This document shows positions 34,540-47,060 of a stretch of DNA of 64,000 nt, one piece after another. The position numbers and the translations under genes were made by a program. The number at the start of each line of letters is the position of its first letter. Within the stretch, counting starts at the first letter, position 1. Source of the DNA: Asterella californica. Lineage: Eukaryota; Streptophyta; Marchantiopsida; Marchantiales; Aytoniaceae. The notes beneath the pieces are model-generated. The model did not search any database. It saw only the letters and a list, made by a program, of their open reading frames with translations, and had not been told where the DNA came from. The stretch spans positions 28,742,001 to 28,806,000 of the forward strand of contig JAYKYS010000005.1 of the NCBI GenBank assembly GCA_036924285.1. The letters run 5' to 3'.

Positions 34540-34687
34540 AACGCGAGAGGTCATCAAGGTACCATCTAGCTCTTCTAGTTGTAAGGAATCATTGTCGAAG
34601 ATCTCCAAGACTCGGTAAGGAGCCATACAGCGAAGATGAAGCTTCCCTGATAATGCATGTTGTCGTATAGAAGAACCAAGTCTCCAT
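34540..34687 (-). pseudogene. Integrase C-terminal end of the family A element
   Basis: After the solo D LTR the minus strand resumes with GDLVLLYDN, shifts frame, and continues MAPYRVLEIFDNDSLQLEEL to NGWRVKKY and a stop near 34540. This is a GPY/F-like integrase end. It is the continuation of the frame broken at 36693. Confidence 0.7.
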
Positions 34688-36688
34688 TGTCGTGTCGTGG
34701 ACCAGCTCCTACATGAAAATCAAATTTTTACAATTATCGCTCCAAAGGCACTCAAGGGTAAAACAAGCTAGACCTCAGCTTATGGACTTTTGGGACGACT
34801 TCGGATCTTCACTTTCTTTACATCGATGGATAGAGCTCGTTGTCAGCTTTCCATAGGCACTTTGTCTACTTCATTTGGATGCATAGTGGAGAAGTTACGA
34901 GATTCGAAAGATGAGTAAAACAAGCTAGGCTCCAGCTTGCGGACTTTTGGCACAACTTCAGATCTTCATTTTCATTACATCGATGGGTAGAGCTCATTGT
35001 CATATTTCCATGGGCACTTTGTCTACTTCAGTTGGACGCATAGTGGAGAAGTTACGAGACTCAAAAGATGGGTAAAACAAGCTAAGCCCCAGCTTACGGG
35101 TTTTTTGGCACGACTTCGGATCTTCACTTTCATCACATCAATGGGTAGAGCTCGTTGTCAGCTTTCCATAGGCACTTTGTCTACTTCATGTGGACGGCTA
35201 ATGGAGAAATTACGAGAATCAGAAAATGGATAAATCAAGCTAGGCCCTAGTTTATTTTGTTGACTGGGTATTTGCGGCTCCAAGCCCTATACTAAGGACG
35301 CAAGGGGTCTACTTCCTCATTATTGAAGAAAACTGATACGTACTGTGACTGACGTAAGGGGCTGCTTAAGGGACTAACTTGCAGCTGCGACCTATAAGCG
35401 AACGGTTCGAGAGATTTGGAGATCCAATGCAAGCGCACAATGCGTCGTTGGGTTCATATCTGTGCAGGCTACGCACTGGTTAAGACGGTTCGTGAAGAGA
35501 CGGATCGGAGGATGTGTTCTGGGAGAAATTGAGACGTAGGAAAGTGATTTGGAGAGCTTCAGTGATCTGTGGAAGAGAGTTGGACCGTTCGGACCGTTCC
35601 GGAGTCCAAACTTGTTGTCCTTGGATCCATCGGGATCAAAACAACGAGTTCTTCAGGAAATTGAAGACAATACGAAGTTCCATTGGGCGGTTTGAGAGTT
35701 CTGCGTGAAATTGGCTCGCATGGAAGCGCTTGCGTCAAATTTTTCATCAACTGCGACTTGAGATTGGGTTGTTCTTCGCGGTCAGTGAGCCAAGTTCTTC
35801 GTTCTTGGTGCCTACGCGACCAAGGAGTCTTCATTTACGCATAGGAGAAGACAATACATGGATTAGATTGTTGGTTTGGGTGAGGTGAGTGAGTTTGAGC
35901 CGCAGGGAGTCCATTTACGTCAGTTTTTTGCAACCTGTGATCAAATTTCTTGCGTGGTTTTGCAAGGAGAACTCCAAACGGCTTGTTTGGAGTCTCGTTG
36001 GGTTCATGATAGCTAGATCTACATGTCAGAGAAGACAGATATCAGATCGAGTGATTCGTTTGAGCGGTGTGTGCGGTTTTAAGCCGTAGGAGGAGTTTTT
36101 GAAAGTTCGGTCACCTACGACAAAAAACTGACGATATCTCGGCTGTCGAGAGTCAGATCTGATAGTTCTTGAGGCCAACAGAGTCAAGGAAGAAGACCGT
36201 ATTGACATCTGATAGTTCTCAGGTAGATCTTTTTCGGTTCCTTCGCTACGGGTTTCGTCCTTTTGAGTTTGTTAGGGACTTAGTTGGTTATGTACGGCTT
36301 ATGGTAGCTAGCTTTAGCTAAGAGCTTATACATGGATGTGGTTTGGACTTGGGTTTCAATCATGTGATACAGGTGGAACTCTTTTTGTTAACAAAGAGAA
36401 GTTTCTCTTGCCTTGAGTTACACTTCGGTGGTTTTGGATCAGGGTTGTGATTCAAGGGGTTTGTTTTAGGTGCTTGAAGCAGGTTATAGACCGATCTGGT
36501 CTGTTTCTCAGTTTTGTGCTCTTAGGAGAAAGATCTGGCAGTGTACATACATTTGGAGTTGGTATATATTGCAGCATTCTTGTTCGTGGTTGTTTTTCTC
36601 TGTCTTGTTCTGTTTAGCACACATCATCTCCAGAGCCAGGAACCTTGCGTTTTCTTGGACATCCTTCACGCAAAAATCTGACATGACA
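34688..36688 (+). mobile_element. Solo D-type LTR inserted in integrase
   Basis: 2001 bp, TGTCGTGTCGTGG to CTGACATGACA. It aligns with the D LTRs at 38464 and 40907-42910. Flanks are CCAT and ACGT; the interrupted integrase frame predicts an original CCGT at the site (KDGDL in the minus frame), so each flank carries one change. It contains three 157-bp tandem units at 34765-35236. Confidence 0.75.
34765..35236 (+). repeat. 157-bp tandem repeat, three units, in the D LTR
   Basis: The mark AAGCTA recurs at 34765, 34922, 35079 and, for a partial fourth, 35237. Units share TTCATTTGGA, GGAGAAGTTACGAGA and GTAAAACAAGCTA. The same three-unit array is in the other D LTRs (38541-39011, 40984-41453). 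Confidence 0.85.
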
Positions 36689-36692
36689 ACGT

Positions 36693-37702
36693 CCTTGATA
36701 GTCACATTCTTTAGCTTGCCATCATAGTTAACCTTACGTTGTGCTTGTACTTTGTAAGTCTTCTCTAGAGCTGCATTCCTGTCTTCTTCGAACTCTAAAA
36801 AGTTCAGAAGACGCTGCTCCAGGCTTTTCTCTTCTTCTATGCGTTCGGTAACAGCTAACTGATAAGCAGGGACCTCTAACTCGATGAGAACAACGGGTGT
36901 CATCCCATAAGTTAGATAGAAAGGTGTCTTTTGGGTGGTGACCTTAGATGAAATCTTCAAAGCTCATAATACAGATGGCAGCTTCGTGTTTCAATCATAT
37001 ACGTGGTTAACAGTTATCTTATTCAAAATATTACAAAGAAGACTTCGACTTCTTTGTCAATCCATTAGCTTTCGGATTGTACGGTGTCGTCTTTCGATGC
37101 TTGATCCTGAAGTACAAGGTCAAGAGAAAAATAGTCTCAGTCCGAAAATGAGTATCTCTATCTGACACTAGTTCTAGCGGGCATCCGTATCGTGTGATGA
37201 TGTTGTGCCAAAGAAATCTGGTCACCACTGCAGCGTCGTTCTTCCTTGTGGCTTCGTCCTCTATCATCTTCGTGGCGTAGTCTGTAGCTATCAGGATGTA
37301 CTGTGCTCGTGTTCTTCTAGCTACAAGAGCGATTGGTCCAACAAAGTTGATTCTTCACTTTTCAAAAGGTGTTAGACACAAAATGGGAGTAAGAGACCAC
37401 CTAGTACTAGCTGTCGGTCTTCCCATCCTCTGGCATGCATCACATCTTCTGATCTCCTGAAAAGTGTCTCTGTACGTGGTTGACCACCAGTAGCCGACGT
37501 CTAATATCTTCTTCACTGTCGTCTTCAGTCCGTAGTGACCCCCAGCATCTTCGCAGTGAAGACTCGTGATCACTGACTTATTCTCTGAAGGCTCAAAGCA
37601 TCTCCTCGGCTTCTCGTCATGTCCCTTCCTAAACAAACTACCTTGGAAGATGACGTAGGGGCCTGCCTTGTGTAAGAAGACAACCTTCTGCTCGACATCC
37701 AA
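36693..37702 (-). pseudogene. Integrase of the family A element, N-terminal and core domains
   Basis: Frame 37702-37355 carries the HHCC zinc-binding domain (LHCEDAGGHYG, CDACQRMGRP). Frame 37267-37031 carries the core with the second catalytic Asp in LVSDRDTHF and then NGLTKKS, where the usual Glu of the D,D35E triad is Lys. Frame 36960-36693 has TPFYLTYGMTPV and the basic C-terminal part, until the solo D LTR interrupts it. Several frameshifts separate these parts. Integrase activity is not expected. Confidence 0.8.
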
Positions 37703-38459
37703 TCCCTCGGGGTACTGTTGGTCTTGGTTTCAAGAACTCCCTCAAGTCCTTGAAGATAGATTCCTCTGTGAAAGTCGCATAAACCGGATCAGAAGACCTA
37801 GTCTCATCTTCTGGGAAGTAGGCGGTACGCCCCCTCTCATATGATAGCATCTCCGGAGAAACTTGAAACAACTTCTCATCAAGGAACTCGTCTTCCGTTT
37901 CATCTTCTCGATGTTCTGTCTCCAATCTGGATAGGTAGTCAACATTGACATGTTGTCTTTCAGGCATGTACTCAACCGTGTAAGTAAATTCCTGGAGTAG
38001 AAGAATCCACCTAGCTATCCTACCAGACAAATCTGCTTTCTTCACCAGATGCTTCAGAGAAAAATGATCCACATAGAAGACAGATGGATTAGCTAGAAGA
38101 TAGTGCCTAAACTTCCTACAGGAGTAAATCATTCCAAGACACTCCCTTTCAGTTGTCGAGTACTTTTTCTTTGCATCGCTGAGTTGTCTTCCCGTATAGT
38201 AGATGGGATAATCCTTCTTCTTCTCATCTTTCTGGCTCAGTACCACCCTTATGGCAAAAGCAAAAACATCCACATAAATGTGGAAGATCTTTCCTAATCA
38301 GATGGCCTTAGTACAAGAGATTCTGACAGAAGTCTTTTCATCTCCTCGAACGCTTTCTGCTGCTAAGAAGACCAGACGTAAGGTGCGTCCTTCTTAAGCA
38401 ACTTGGTAAGTCTTCTTGCTACCTCTGCATATCTGTCAATAAACTTGCTGTAGTATCCT
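37638..38459 (-). pseudogene. RT thumb and RNase H of the family A element
   Basis: From 38459 the minus strand resumes RT after element D with GYYSKFIDRYAEVARRL, then the connection region, and from 38273 RNase H: AFAIRVVLSQKDEKKKDY, STTERECLGMIYS, FYVDHFSLKHLV, YTVEYMPERQHVNVDYLSR. The acidic residues of Ty3-type RNase H are recognisable. A stop near 38330 and a frame change near 37690 break it. Confidence 0.8.
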
Positions 38460-40107
38460 ATGTTGTTGTATCGTGGACCGACTCCTACATGAAAATCAAA
38501 TTTCGACAATTATCGCTCCAAAGACACTCAAGAGTAAAACAAGCTAGGCCTCAGCTTACGGGCTTTTGGGACGACTTCGAATCTTCACTTTCTTTACATC
38601 GATGGATAGAGCTCGTTGTCAGCTTCCCATAGGTATTTTGTCTACTTCATTTGGATGCCTAGTGGAGAAGTTACGATACTCGAAAGATGAGTAAAACAAG
38701 CTAGGCCCCAACTTACGGGCTGTTGGCACAACTTCAGATCTTCATTTTCATTACATTGATGGGTAGAGTTCATTGTCAACTTTCCATGGGCACTTTGTCT
38801 ATTTCATTTGGACGCCTAGTGGAGAAGTTACGAGACTCGAAAGATGGGTAAAACAAGCTAGACCTCAACTTACGGATTTTTGGCACAAGTTCGGATCTTC
38901 ATTTTCATTACATCAATGGGTAGAGCTCATTGTCAGTTTTCCATGGGCACTTCGTCTACTTCATTTGGACGCTTAGTAGAGAAGTTACGTGATTCGGAAG
39001 ATGAGAAAATCAAGCTAAGCCCTAGTTTACTTGCTGACTAGGTATTTGTAGCTCCAAGCGCTATACTAAGGACGCAAGGGGCTTGCTTCCTCATTATGGA
39101 AGAAAACTTGTACGTACTGTGATCGATGTAAGGGGGCTGCTTAAGAAGTTAGCTTGTAACTGCGACCTGTAAGCGAATAGTTCGGGAGATTTGGAGATCC
39201 AATGCAAGCGCGCAAGACTCGTTGGGTTCAGATCTGTGCAGGCTACGCACTGGTTAAGACGGTTCGTGAAGAGACAGATCGGAGGATGTGTTCTGGGAGA
39301 AATTGAGACACAAGAAAGGGATTTGGAGAGCTTCAGTGATATGTGAAGAAGAGTTGGACCGTTCGGACCGTTCCGGAGTCCAAACTTGCTGTCCTTGGAT
39401 CCATCGGGATCAGAACAACGAGTTCTTCACGAAATTGAAGACAATACGAAGTTTCATTGGGTGGTTTGGGAGTTCTGAGTGAAATTGGCTCGTAGGGAAG
39501 AGTATACGTCAGATTTTTGTTCGTCTGCGACCTGAGATTGGGTTGTACTCTGCGATCGGTGAGCCAAGCTCTTCGTTCTTGGTGCCTACGCGACCAGTGA
39601 GTCTTCATCTACGCATAGAAGAAGATAGTACGTGGATTGGATTGTTGGTTTGGGTGAGGTGAGCGAGTTTGAGTTGCAAGGAATTCATTTACGTAAGTTT
39701 TTTGCAACCTATGACCAAATTTCTTGCGTGGTTTTGCAAGAGGAACTCCAAAAGACTTGTTTGGAGTCTCGTTGGGTTCATGATAGCTAGATCTACCTGC
39801 CAGAGAAGACAGATATCAGATCAAGCGATCCGTTTGAGTGCTGTGTGCGGTTTTAAGCCGTAAGGAGGAGTTTTTAAAGGTTGATCACCTGCGATCGAAA
39901 ACCGACGATATCTCGGCTGTCGAGAGTTGGATCTGAAGGTTTCTTGGCCCAACAGAGTCAGGGAAGGAGACCCTATTGATATCTGAAGATTGTTTGACGA
40001 AAGGAGGAAGTTCTCAGATAGGTCTTTTTCAGTTTCTTCGTTACGGGTTTTGCTCTTTTGAGTTAGTTAGAGTTCTGGTTGGTTATGTACAGCTTGTGGT
40101 AGCTACA

Positions 40108-40906
40108 AGAGAAGTCCATGATGTAACCATTGACATCATCAAACTCGAACGACTTGCTGTGGATGAAGGAGAGTGGACGAATGCTCTCGAGACTACGGGT
40201 ATAAGATGATGAGTAAGTATGGCTTATAGGGGAGAAGCCATTGCTGAAGGTGATTAGGGTTGGGAGGATGATGTTTGGGAGGTTCAAAAAGTTTTCAGAA
40301 GAAGGTTGAGAAAATGATGCTAGGGAGGTAGTAAGGGTTTTCAAAAGAAGAGATCATGGAGGATCATGGTTGAGGAGGATACCATGTACAGCGAGATAAT
40401 GATGATTGCAGTTGAGGATTTTGGTTGCAGCAGTGTGGTTCTTTTTTTCCAGAAAACAGAAAAGAAGACTTGGATATATACGATGACATGTACAGACTTG
40501 AGGTTGAGGGTTACAGTCAGGATATGCAGTGATGATTGGGAGGATGGGTGATGTCTACTACAACATTTGGATCACAAACCTCGACGATGAGGTTCTACAA
40601 GACGGATGGAAGACATTTCTATGGTATGATGGGTTATTCCTTCTATCTCTTCGCATATTGAAGGATGTGTAGATCTAGAGGGGGTGATTGGATGGGAGGT
40701 TGAAGAGAAAGTCGATGAGCATGGATCTATGGAAGATCATGGCAGGGTAGCAACTTCAAGATGACGATCAGGTTGCAACCTTGAGGATGAGATCGACTGA
40801 GATGGGAGGGAGGATGACAAGATGGGAACGAGTATGCGTGTCGGTCCACGCCTTGGTTGATATCTCTAGTGCATATCGGAGGATGCACATGTTTGGAGGG
40901 GGTGGA
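40108..40906 (+). other. Internal remnant of element D with polypurine tract
   Basis: Only the gag scrap near 40108-40210 is recognisable; the rest is AG-rich sequence with no gene seen. It ends in GTTTGGAGGGGGTGGA, directly before the 3' LTR. Confidence 0.65.
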
Positions 40907-42910
40907 TGTCGTGTCGTGGACCGGCTCCTACATGAAAATCAAATTTCGACAGTTATCGCTCCAAAGACACTCAAGGGTAAAACAAGCTAAGCCCCAGCTT
41001 ATGGGCTTTTGGGACGACTTTGGATCTTCATTTTCTTTACATTGATGGATAGAGCTCGTTGTCAGCTTTTCATAAGCACTTTGTCTACTTCATTTGGATG
41101 CCCAGTGGACAAGTTACGAGACTCGAAAGATGAGTAAAACAAGCTAGATCCAGCTTATGAGCTTTTGGCACAACTTTGGATCTTCATTTTCATAACATCA
41201 ATGGGTAGAGCTTGTTCTCAGCTTTCCATGGGCACTTCGTCTACTTCATTTGGACGCCTAGTGGAGAAGTTACGAGACTCGAAAGATGGATAAAACAAGC
41301 TAGGCTCCAGCTTACGGGCTTTTGGTACAACTTCGGTTCTTCATTTTCATAACATCGATGGGTAGAGCTCATTGTCAGCTTTCCATGGGCACTTCGTCTA
41401 CTTCATTTGGACGTTTAGTGGAGAAGCTATGTGATTTAAAAGATGGAAAAATCAAGCAAGGCCCTAGTTTACTTGCTGACTGAGTATTTGCAGCTCCAAG
41501 CGCTATACTAAGGACGCAAGGGGTCTGCTTCCTCATTATTGAAGAAAACGGGTACGTACTGTGAATGACGTAAGGGGGTTGTTTAAGGGGCTAGCTTGCA
41601 CCTGCGACTTGTAAGCGAACGGTTGGGGAGATTTGGAGATCCAATGCAAGCGCGCAAGGCGTCGTTGGGTTCACATCTGTGCAGGCTACGCACTACTTAA
41701 GACGGTTCATGAAGAGACAGATCGGGAGATGTGTTCTGGGAGAAATTGAGACACAGGAAGGGATTTGGAGAGCTTTAGTGACATGAGAAAGAGAGTTGGA
41801 CCATTCGGACCGTTCCGAAGTCCAAATTAACTGTCCTCGGATCCATCGGGATCAAAACAACGAGTTCTTCACGAAATTGAAGATGATACGAAGTTTCATT
41901 GGGCGGTTTGGGAGTTCTGAGTGAGATTGGCTCGCAAAGAAGCGCTTACGTCAGATTTTCGTTCACCTACGACTTGAGATTGGGTTGTATTTCGTGATCG
42001 GTGAACCAAGCTCTTTGTTCTTGGTGCCTACGCGACCAGGAAGTCTTCATCTACGCATAGGAGAAGACAGTACGTGGATTGGATTGTTGGTTTGGATGAG
42101 CGAGTGAGCGAGTTTGAGTCACATGGAGTCCATTTACGTTAGTTTTTTGTAACCTTCGACCAAATTTCTTGCGTGGTTTTGCAAGGGGAACTCCAAACGG
42201 CTTGTTTGGAGTCTCGTTGGGTTCATGATAGCAAGATCTATCTGTCAGAGAAGACAGATATCAGATCAAGCGATCCGTTTGAGCGGTGTGTGCCGTTTTA
42301 AGTCATAGGGAGGAGTTTTTAAAGATTCAATCATCTACGACCAAAAATCGACGATATCTCGGCTGTCGAGAGTTGGATCTAAAGATTTCTTGGACCAACG
42401 GAGTCAAGGAAGGAGACCCTATCGACATCTGAAGACTGTTTGACGAAAGGAGAAAGTTCTCAGATATATCTTTTTCGATTTCTTTGCTACGGGTTTTGCT
42501 CTTTTGAGTTCGTTAGAGTTCTAGTTGGTTATGTACAGCTTGTGGTAGCTAGCTGGATGTGGTTTGGACTTGGGTTTCAATCGTGTGATACTGGTGCAAC
42601 TCTGGTTGTTAGGAAAGAGAAGTTTCTCTTATCTTGAGCTACGCTTCGGTGGTTTTGGATCAGGGTTGAGATTCAAGGGTTCGTTTTAAGGGCTTTGAAG
42701 CAGATTATAGACCGCTCTGATTTGTTTCTTAGTTTTGTGTTCTTAGGAAGAAAGAACCGGCAGTGTACATACATTTGGAGTTGGTGGATATTTCAGCGCT
42801 CGTTTTCACGATTGTTTTTCTCTGTCTTGTCTCTGGTTTGCACACAACATCTCCACAACCAGGAACCTCACGTTTTCCTAAACATCCTTCACGTAAAATC
42901 TGACACGATA
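40907..42910 (+). repeat. 3' LTR of element D
   Basis: 2004 bp, TGTCGTGTCGTGG to TGACACGATA (probably CGACA decayed). It holds three 157-bp tandem units at 40984-41453 and is alignable with the solo LTR at 34688-36688 over its full length. Confidence 0.8.
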
Positions 42911-42914
42911 ACGT

Positions 42915-43640
42915 TCCTTAGGAAGCTTTTCAACTGAGCCAGGTTAGCAGGTGGGTGAAGTTTCATGATAACTTCCACCTTAACACACTCGACTTCTATA
43001 CCTCTTCCAGAAATCCTATGTCCTAGCAAAATCCTTTCTGACATACCAAAGAAGCACTTCTCAAGGTGAAGAGCCAAACGATGCTCTCTACACTTCAAAA
43101 AACACTTCTTCAGAAATATCTGATGATCTTCTTTCAATCCAAAAACACAAAAATAATCTAAGAAGATCTCCATGAGAGTACGAAGATACTCCTTAAACAT
43201 TGTGATCATCAGTCTCTGGAATGTGATGGGTGTGTTGCATAATCCAAACGACACTTGGTTATATGCGTACGTGTCTCAATAAATAGTAAAAGTGATCTTC
43301 GACTTGTCTTCTTCTCTGATTGAAACTTGGTTGTATCCCGAATACCCATCCAAGAAGCTGTAGAACTCATGTCATGCTACCTGGTCTAACACAGAATCCG
43401 TGAAAGGTAAAGGATGATGATCCTTCTTCGTGGTCAAGTTCAGCTTTTGGAAGTCCTGACACACTCGGATCTTACCTGTGTGCTTCTTCGACACGATGAT
43501 AATAGGAGCTACGCACTCACTGCTAAGTACTGGACAGATGACCCATGCCTTGAAGTATTGATCAATCTGATCCTTCACAAGAGCGAGTACTTGGAGTTGA
43601 GTCAATACTGACTCTGCCGTGTAGGAAAAATGCCTTCCAG
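42915..43640 (-). pseudogene. Reverse transcriptase fingers and palm of the family A element
   Basis: The minus frame 43605-43372 has SECVAPIIIVSKKHTGKIRV and CQDFQKLNLTTKKDHHPLPF; the region between 43372 and 43255 has FLDGYSGYNQVSI; frame 43254-42915 has MSFGLCNTPITFQRLM and IFLDYFCVFG. The YxDD box should end in two Asp; here it reads L-D-Y, so the active site is damaged near 43153-43158. Stops lie between the parts. The frame breaks at 42914 in FLRNV, exactly where element D is inserted, and resumes at 38459. Confidence 0.8.
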
Positions 43641-43697
43641 CAAGTCAATGCGATGCTCTCTCAGTTCTCGAGGTATGCCCTTCATGTCTTCTATGGT

Positions 43698-44560
43698 CTA
43701 AGCGAAAACGTCTTGGAACTCTGTCAAGAGTTCTATGAAGTCTTCCAACTGCTGGTCCTCGATTACCTTGGAAAGCTTCAGCTTCTTTCCAGGAGTAATC
43801 TTCATTTCTTGAAGATCATCATGGTTCATCATTCCTTCATTGTGACTGTACTCACTAGGACCAAAATATTCCGGTTTGGGAGCTTCTTCCATGTCCGATT
43901 CGTCTTCTGGAAGATCAGCTAGCTGGTCTTCTGAAGGGAAGACAATACTTTCATCTTTTGGAAGACTGAATAACTGATCTTCTGGAAAGATAGTACTTTC
44001 ATCTTCTGGAAGCTCTTCTTCCGCAATTTTGTAGCACTCAATGTATCCACATATCACTTCTTCTGCCTCTTCTGATGCATCTGTAGTACACAAGTTATTC
44101 ATCACAAACTCATCATATCTTTCATCATTGTCAGAAGACGCAGCTGAGTCTTCTGACGCGTATCTCTCAGTCGTAGAGGGAGTTTCACCTTGATGTCTAA
44201 TCTTCATCCAAGAGAGTGAGACTTTGGACTTCTCGCTCGGCTTGGGTGTAGGATTGAGAAACCTCAAATGATGTCTTCTCCAATCGGTATTTACATTTGC
44301 ATCATACAACCAAAGTCTTCCTATCAAAACTTGATATCTAACCTTAGCTACAGGTCGCAAAATAATATAAGTGAGGTAAAACATACTCCTCCATTTATCA
44401 TCAAGACATCTTTCAATTGTCCCAAAGGTCGTCTTCTGGTCTGGTCCGCCATTCTAAGAATCCTCAGAGTAGGCTAGAACTCAGTGAAGCCCAAGGCATG
44501 TGCAGTTTCTTCAATCATGATGTTAACTCCAGAGCCGGAATCAATTGGTACCTTCTTCAG
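43698..44560 (-). pseudogene. Protease and protease-RT linker of the family A element
   Basis: The retropepsin active site is readable at about 44490-44545 on the minus strand as PIDSGSGVNIMIEETAHALG, with the standard D-S-G, followed by a stop. Frame 44384-43698 carries the end of protease (VRYQVLIGRLWLYDANV) and a long acidic linker with repeated PEDE and LPEDES, then the segment leading into RT (LTEFQDVFA). Confidence 0.75.
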
Positions 44561-44715
44561 AAGACAGCCATGGATCTCCATATCAAGTTCTTGGGCTCTC
44601 AAGTCCTCATGCTCTATCCTCTGGATCGGGGTGCTCTAGAGAAGTTTCGCTGTTCTCCTCTTTCTCGATCCTCGAAGTACAGATTGTAACAGCGTCTTGT
44701 AACCAGCATTGTTAT

Positions 44716-47060
44716 CTAAAACTGTTGGAAGATTACATCCGCCTTCTGATTCCACAAATCTCGTAAGAAGTCATAAGGGGATCGCTTCAGAAGAGTGACT
44801 GGTGTTTCCAACAGAGCAGGTGCAGGAGCTGCTTCCTTGGGTGGAAGACTTGAATGATGTCTTTCTTCAACTGGGAGCTGTTCCCGTGGGACGGGAGCTG
44901 CCGTGGTCGATGGAGGAAGATGATGTACTATCTTCCATCGCTTCTCCATCTCTTCTTGCATGATCGCTTCAATTTCTTGTCTAATGTCAGGAGCAAAGTA
45001 CTTCGGATCTTCCCTGTCGTAAGCAGGAGAAGAAGACCGCTCAGAGGAGAGTGACCTCTCCTTCCGACGAGATTCTGACTTCCTTCTGCTTCTGGTACTC
45101 ACCTTGAATACATGACTTCTTCTGGAGACCAGCTATCTGAATTCGAGCAAGGGCTCCAAACAGCACCATCCGCCAAAGTAAAAGATGACGCTTCCTCAAG
45201 TAGCTTCGTCTTCTGCAGCTGAGGCTCTTTTCCTACGCGCTTCCCAGGATCTGGTTCGTCTTCATCTATGTGTAGACAATCTGTGCAATCCCCAGGATCT
45301 TCTTTTTCTACAGAGATATGTTGTACCACTACTAGCTCGAGCTTAGAAGCTGATGCGGCTTCTGCGGGAGATGTGACCTCTGCAAATCTAACTATCTGTC
45401 GTGGGCGTAGGTCTGAGGACAATTTCTTGTGAAATGTCTTGCTTCCTTACAATTCCCACACAAGGACACTTGCCCAATCTGTCTTCTCAGATGAGTACAG
45501 TGTCATGTCTCTCCACAATTGTTACATGCTCTAGGAAGAGGGTTTAGAGGTCGTTGTGATGAAGAAGGTTGTCAGGACGTCATGGTCTGTACATTACTAG
45601 CCCTGTCTCTAGGTGTATAACGATTATATTGAGCAAGAGACGTGTGAGTGAATGGTTGTATCGTCTCGATCTTATAGCAAGATTCTCCACTAGGATCGTG
45701 TAGATATCCCTCATCGGCTTTTTCCCAGCCTGTCCAATTAACAGCTTGGTCCTACGTACACTGATCTCTGGTGTGTCTGGAAGAGTTACAAAGATTGCAT
45801 CAAATGTTTGACCGGGAAGCCATAGGTTGCTTCCGCTTGTCCTTATGGTTTAGAAGATGAACTTTCAGGTCGGCAAACTGCTTCAGCACTTCGTCAATCC
45901 GAGGATCAGGTGCAGACTGAATAATATGAGTTTGAGGAAGCTTCTGCACAACTTCTTTCCTAGATCGTGACTTCTCTTTCTTCTTCTTCCGTGTCTTCTT
46001 CTCCTGTTCATATTTTGATTCTGAACTTTCGACAGTAGACTCTTCAGAAGCAGATGATGCTTCCGAAGCACTGCTATCAGTTTCAGTGGACTTGGACTTC
46101 CTCTTGGACTTCCTAGAAGACTTCTTCGACTTCTTGGACTTCTTCGAGATCTTCCCTCTGTCTTTTGTCATATTTTGGATGATGCTCGAGGTTTCATACT
46201 GCTCTGCATACTTCTGTACTTCTACTAAATCATCACCTCCCCCTCTTCTACAGTACAACTCCATATCCTGAGACAATCCTCCCAAGTACTAGTCCATGGC
46301 TTTCTGAGCACAGTAACCGGGTCTTCTTTGGTTTTGAGAGATGTGATCTAGGAGGTCTTCAAACCTCTCGGTGTAATCTCGTAGTGTCTCTTTCTTCTTT
46401 CGTTCGAGCCTCTGAAGTTCTATACGAGTCATCCGGTCATAGCCCACTACTCTGAACCTCTTCAGAAAAATTGCCTTCAGAGTAGCCCAAACGGCCATAA
46501 CTACTCATCATCCAATGCTTTACTCATCCATTTCCTTCTCTTCCCTATGATCAAACTAGGAAATACACTGAGTCTGTCGACATCAGTGTCTTCCTTGTTG
46601 GATCGAGAGATGATCTCGAACATCGTGATGAAGTCATCCGCGTTAGCATCATCATCATACGAATGGTACTTCTGCCGAGTATGAGAAGTCATGTTGACTG
46701 TCGACTGGTGCGACTGTCAACTTCTTCCTCTATCAGGTCCAGGTGGTGGAGATGGTCTTCTCGAAGGCCCAGGTCTGTATGAGTCACGAATGTCATCTTT
46801 TGAGTCAGAGCTGCTGTCGCTGCCACCTTCTAAGATGTCTATACAACCCTCTCCAGTCTTTCTTCACCTTAAGAAGCCTCTCCCGCACTTGGGAAGATGT
46901 CTTCCGCGTAACCAGAACCAAAATATACTTTATAAACATGGTCATCCGGTTGGCTTATATCTTCTCCAAAGATAATGCTCGAGATGAAAGGCTCTTCCAA
47001 ATCTACTGATTGGATCTTCCTAAGCTCTTCTTCTTTCCTTTGGTGTCTCAAGGATACCTG
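44716..47060 (-). pseudogene. gag of the family A element
   Basis: Minus-strand pieces in order: 47051-46869 (acidic), 46692-46501, 46498-46289 with WATLKAIFLKRFRVVGYD and LRDYTERFEDLLDHISQ (Retrotrans_gag-like capsid), 46285-45800 with a Lys/Ser-rich basic stretch, and 45500-45420 with the knuckle CGNCKEARHFTRNC (CX2CX4HX4C), preceded by a damaged one (CNNCGE). Frames 45422-45099 and 45102-44716 are acidic and basic linkers towards protease. Stops or frameshifts separate most pieces. Confidence 0.75.

Larger units (their letters stand above)
38464..42910 (+). mobile_element. Element D: deleted Ty3-type LTR retrotransposon inside RT
   Basis: 5' LTR 38464 to about 40107 (its last part is deleted), a short internal region, polypurine tract 40891-40906, and complete 3' LTR 40907-42910. 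Flanks ATGT (38460-38463) and ACGT (42911-42914) differ by one C to T change; the interrupted RT frame supports ACGT as the original. The internal region keeps a gag scrap, REVHDVTIDIIKLERL near 40110-40160, which matches the REFHE-IIDIIK segment of B and C Gag. No protease, RT or integrase remains. The two LTRs differ more than those of B or C, so it is older. Confidence 0.8.

Noticed and set aside
34765..41453. CRISPR-like array
   Set aside because: Units are 157 bp, contiguous and without short repeats or unique spacers; it is a tandem repeat inside an LTR.
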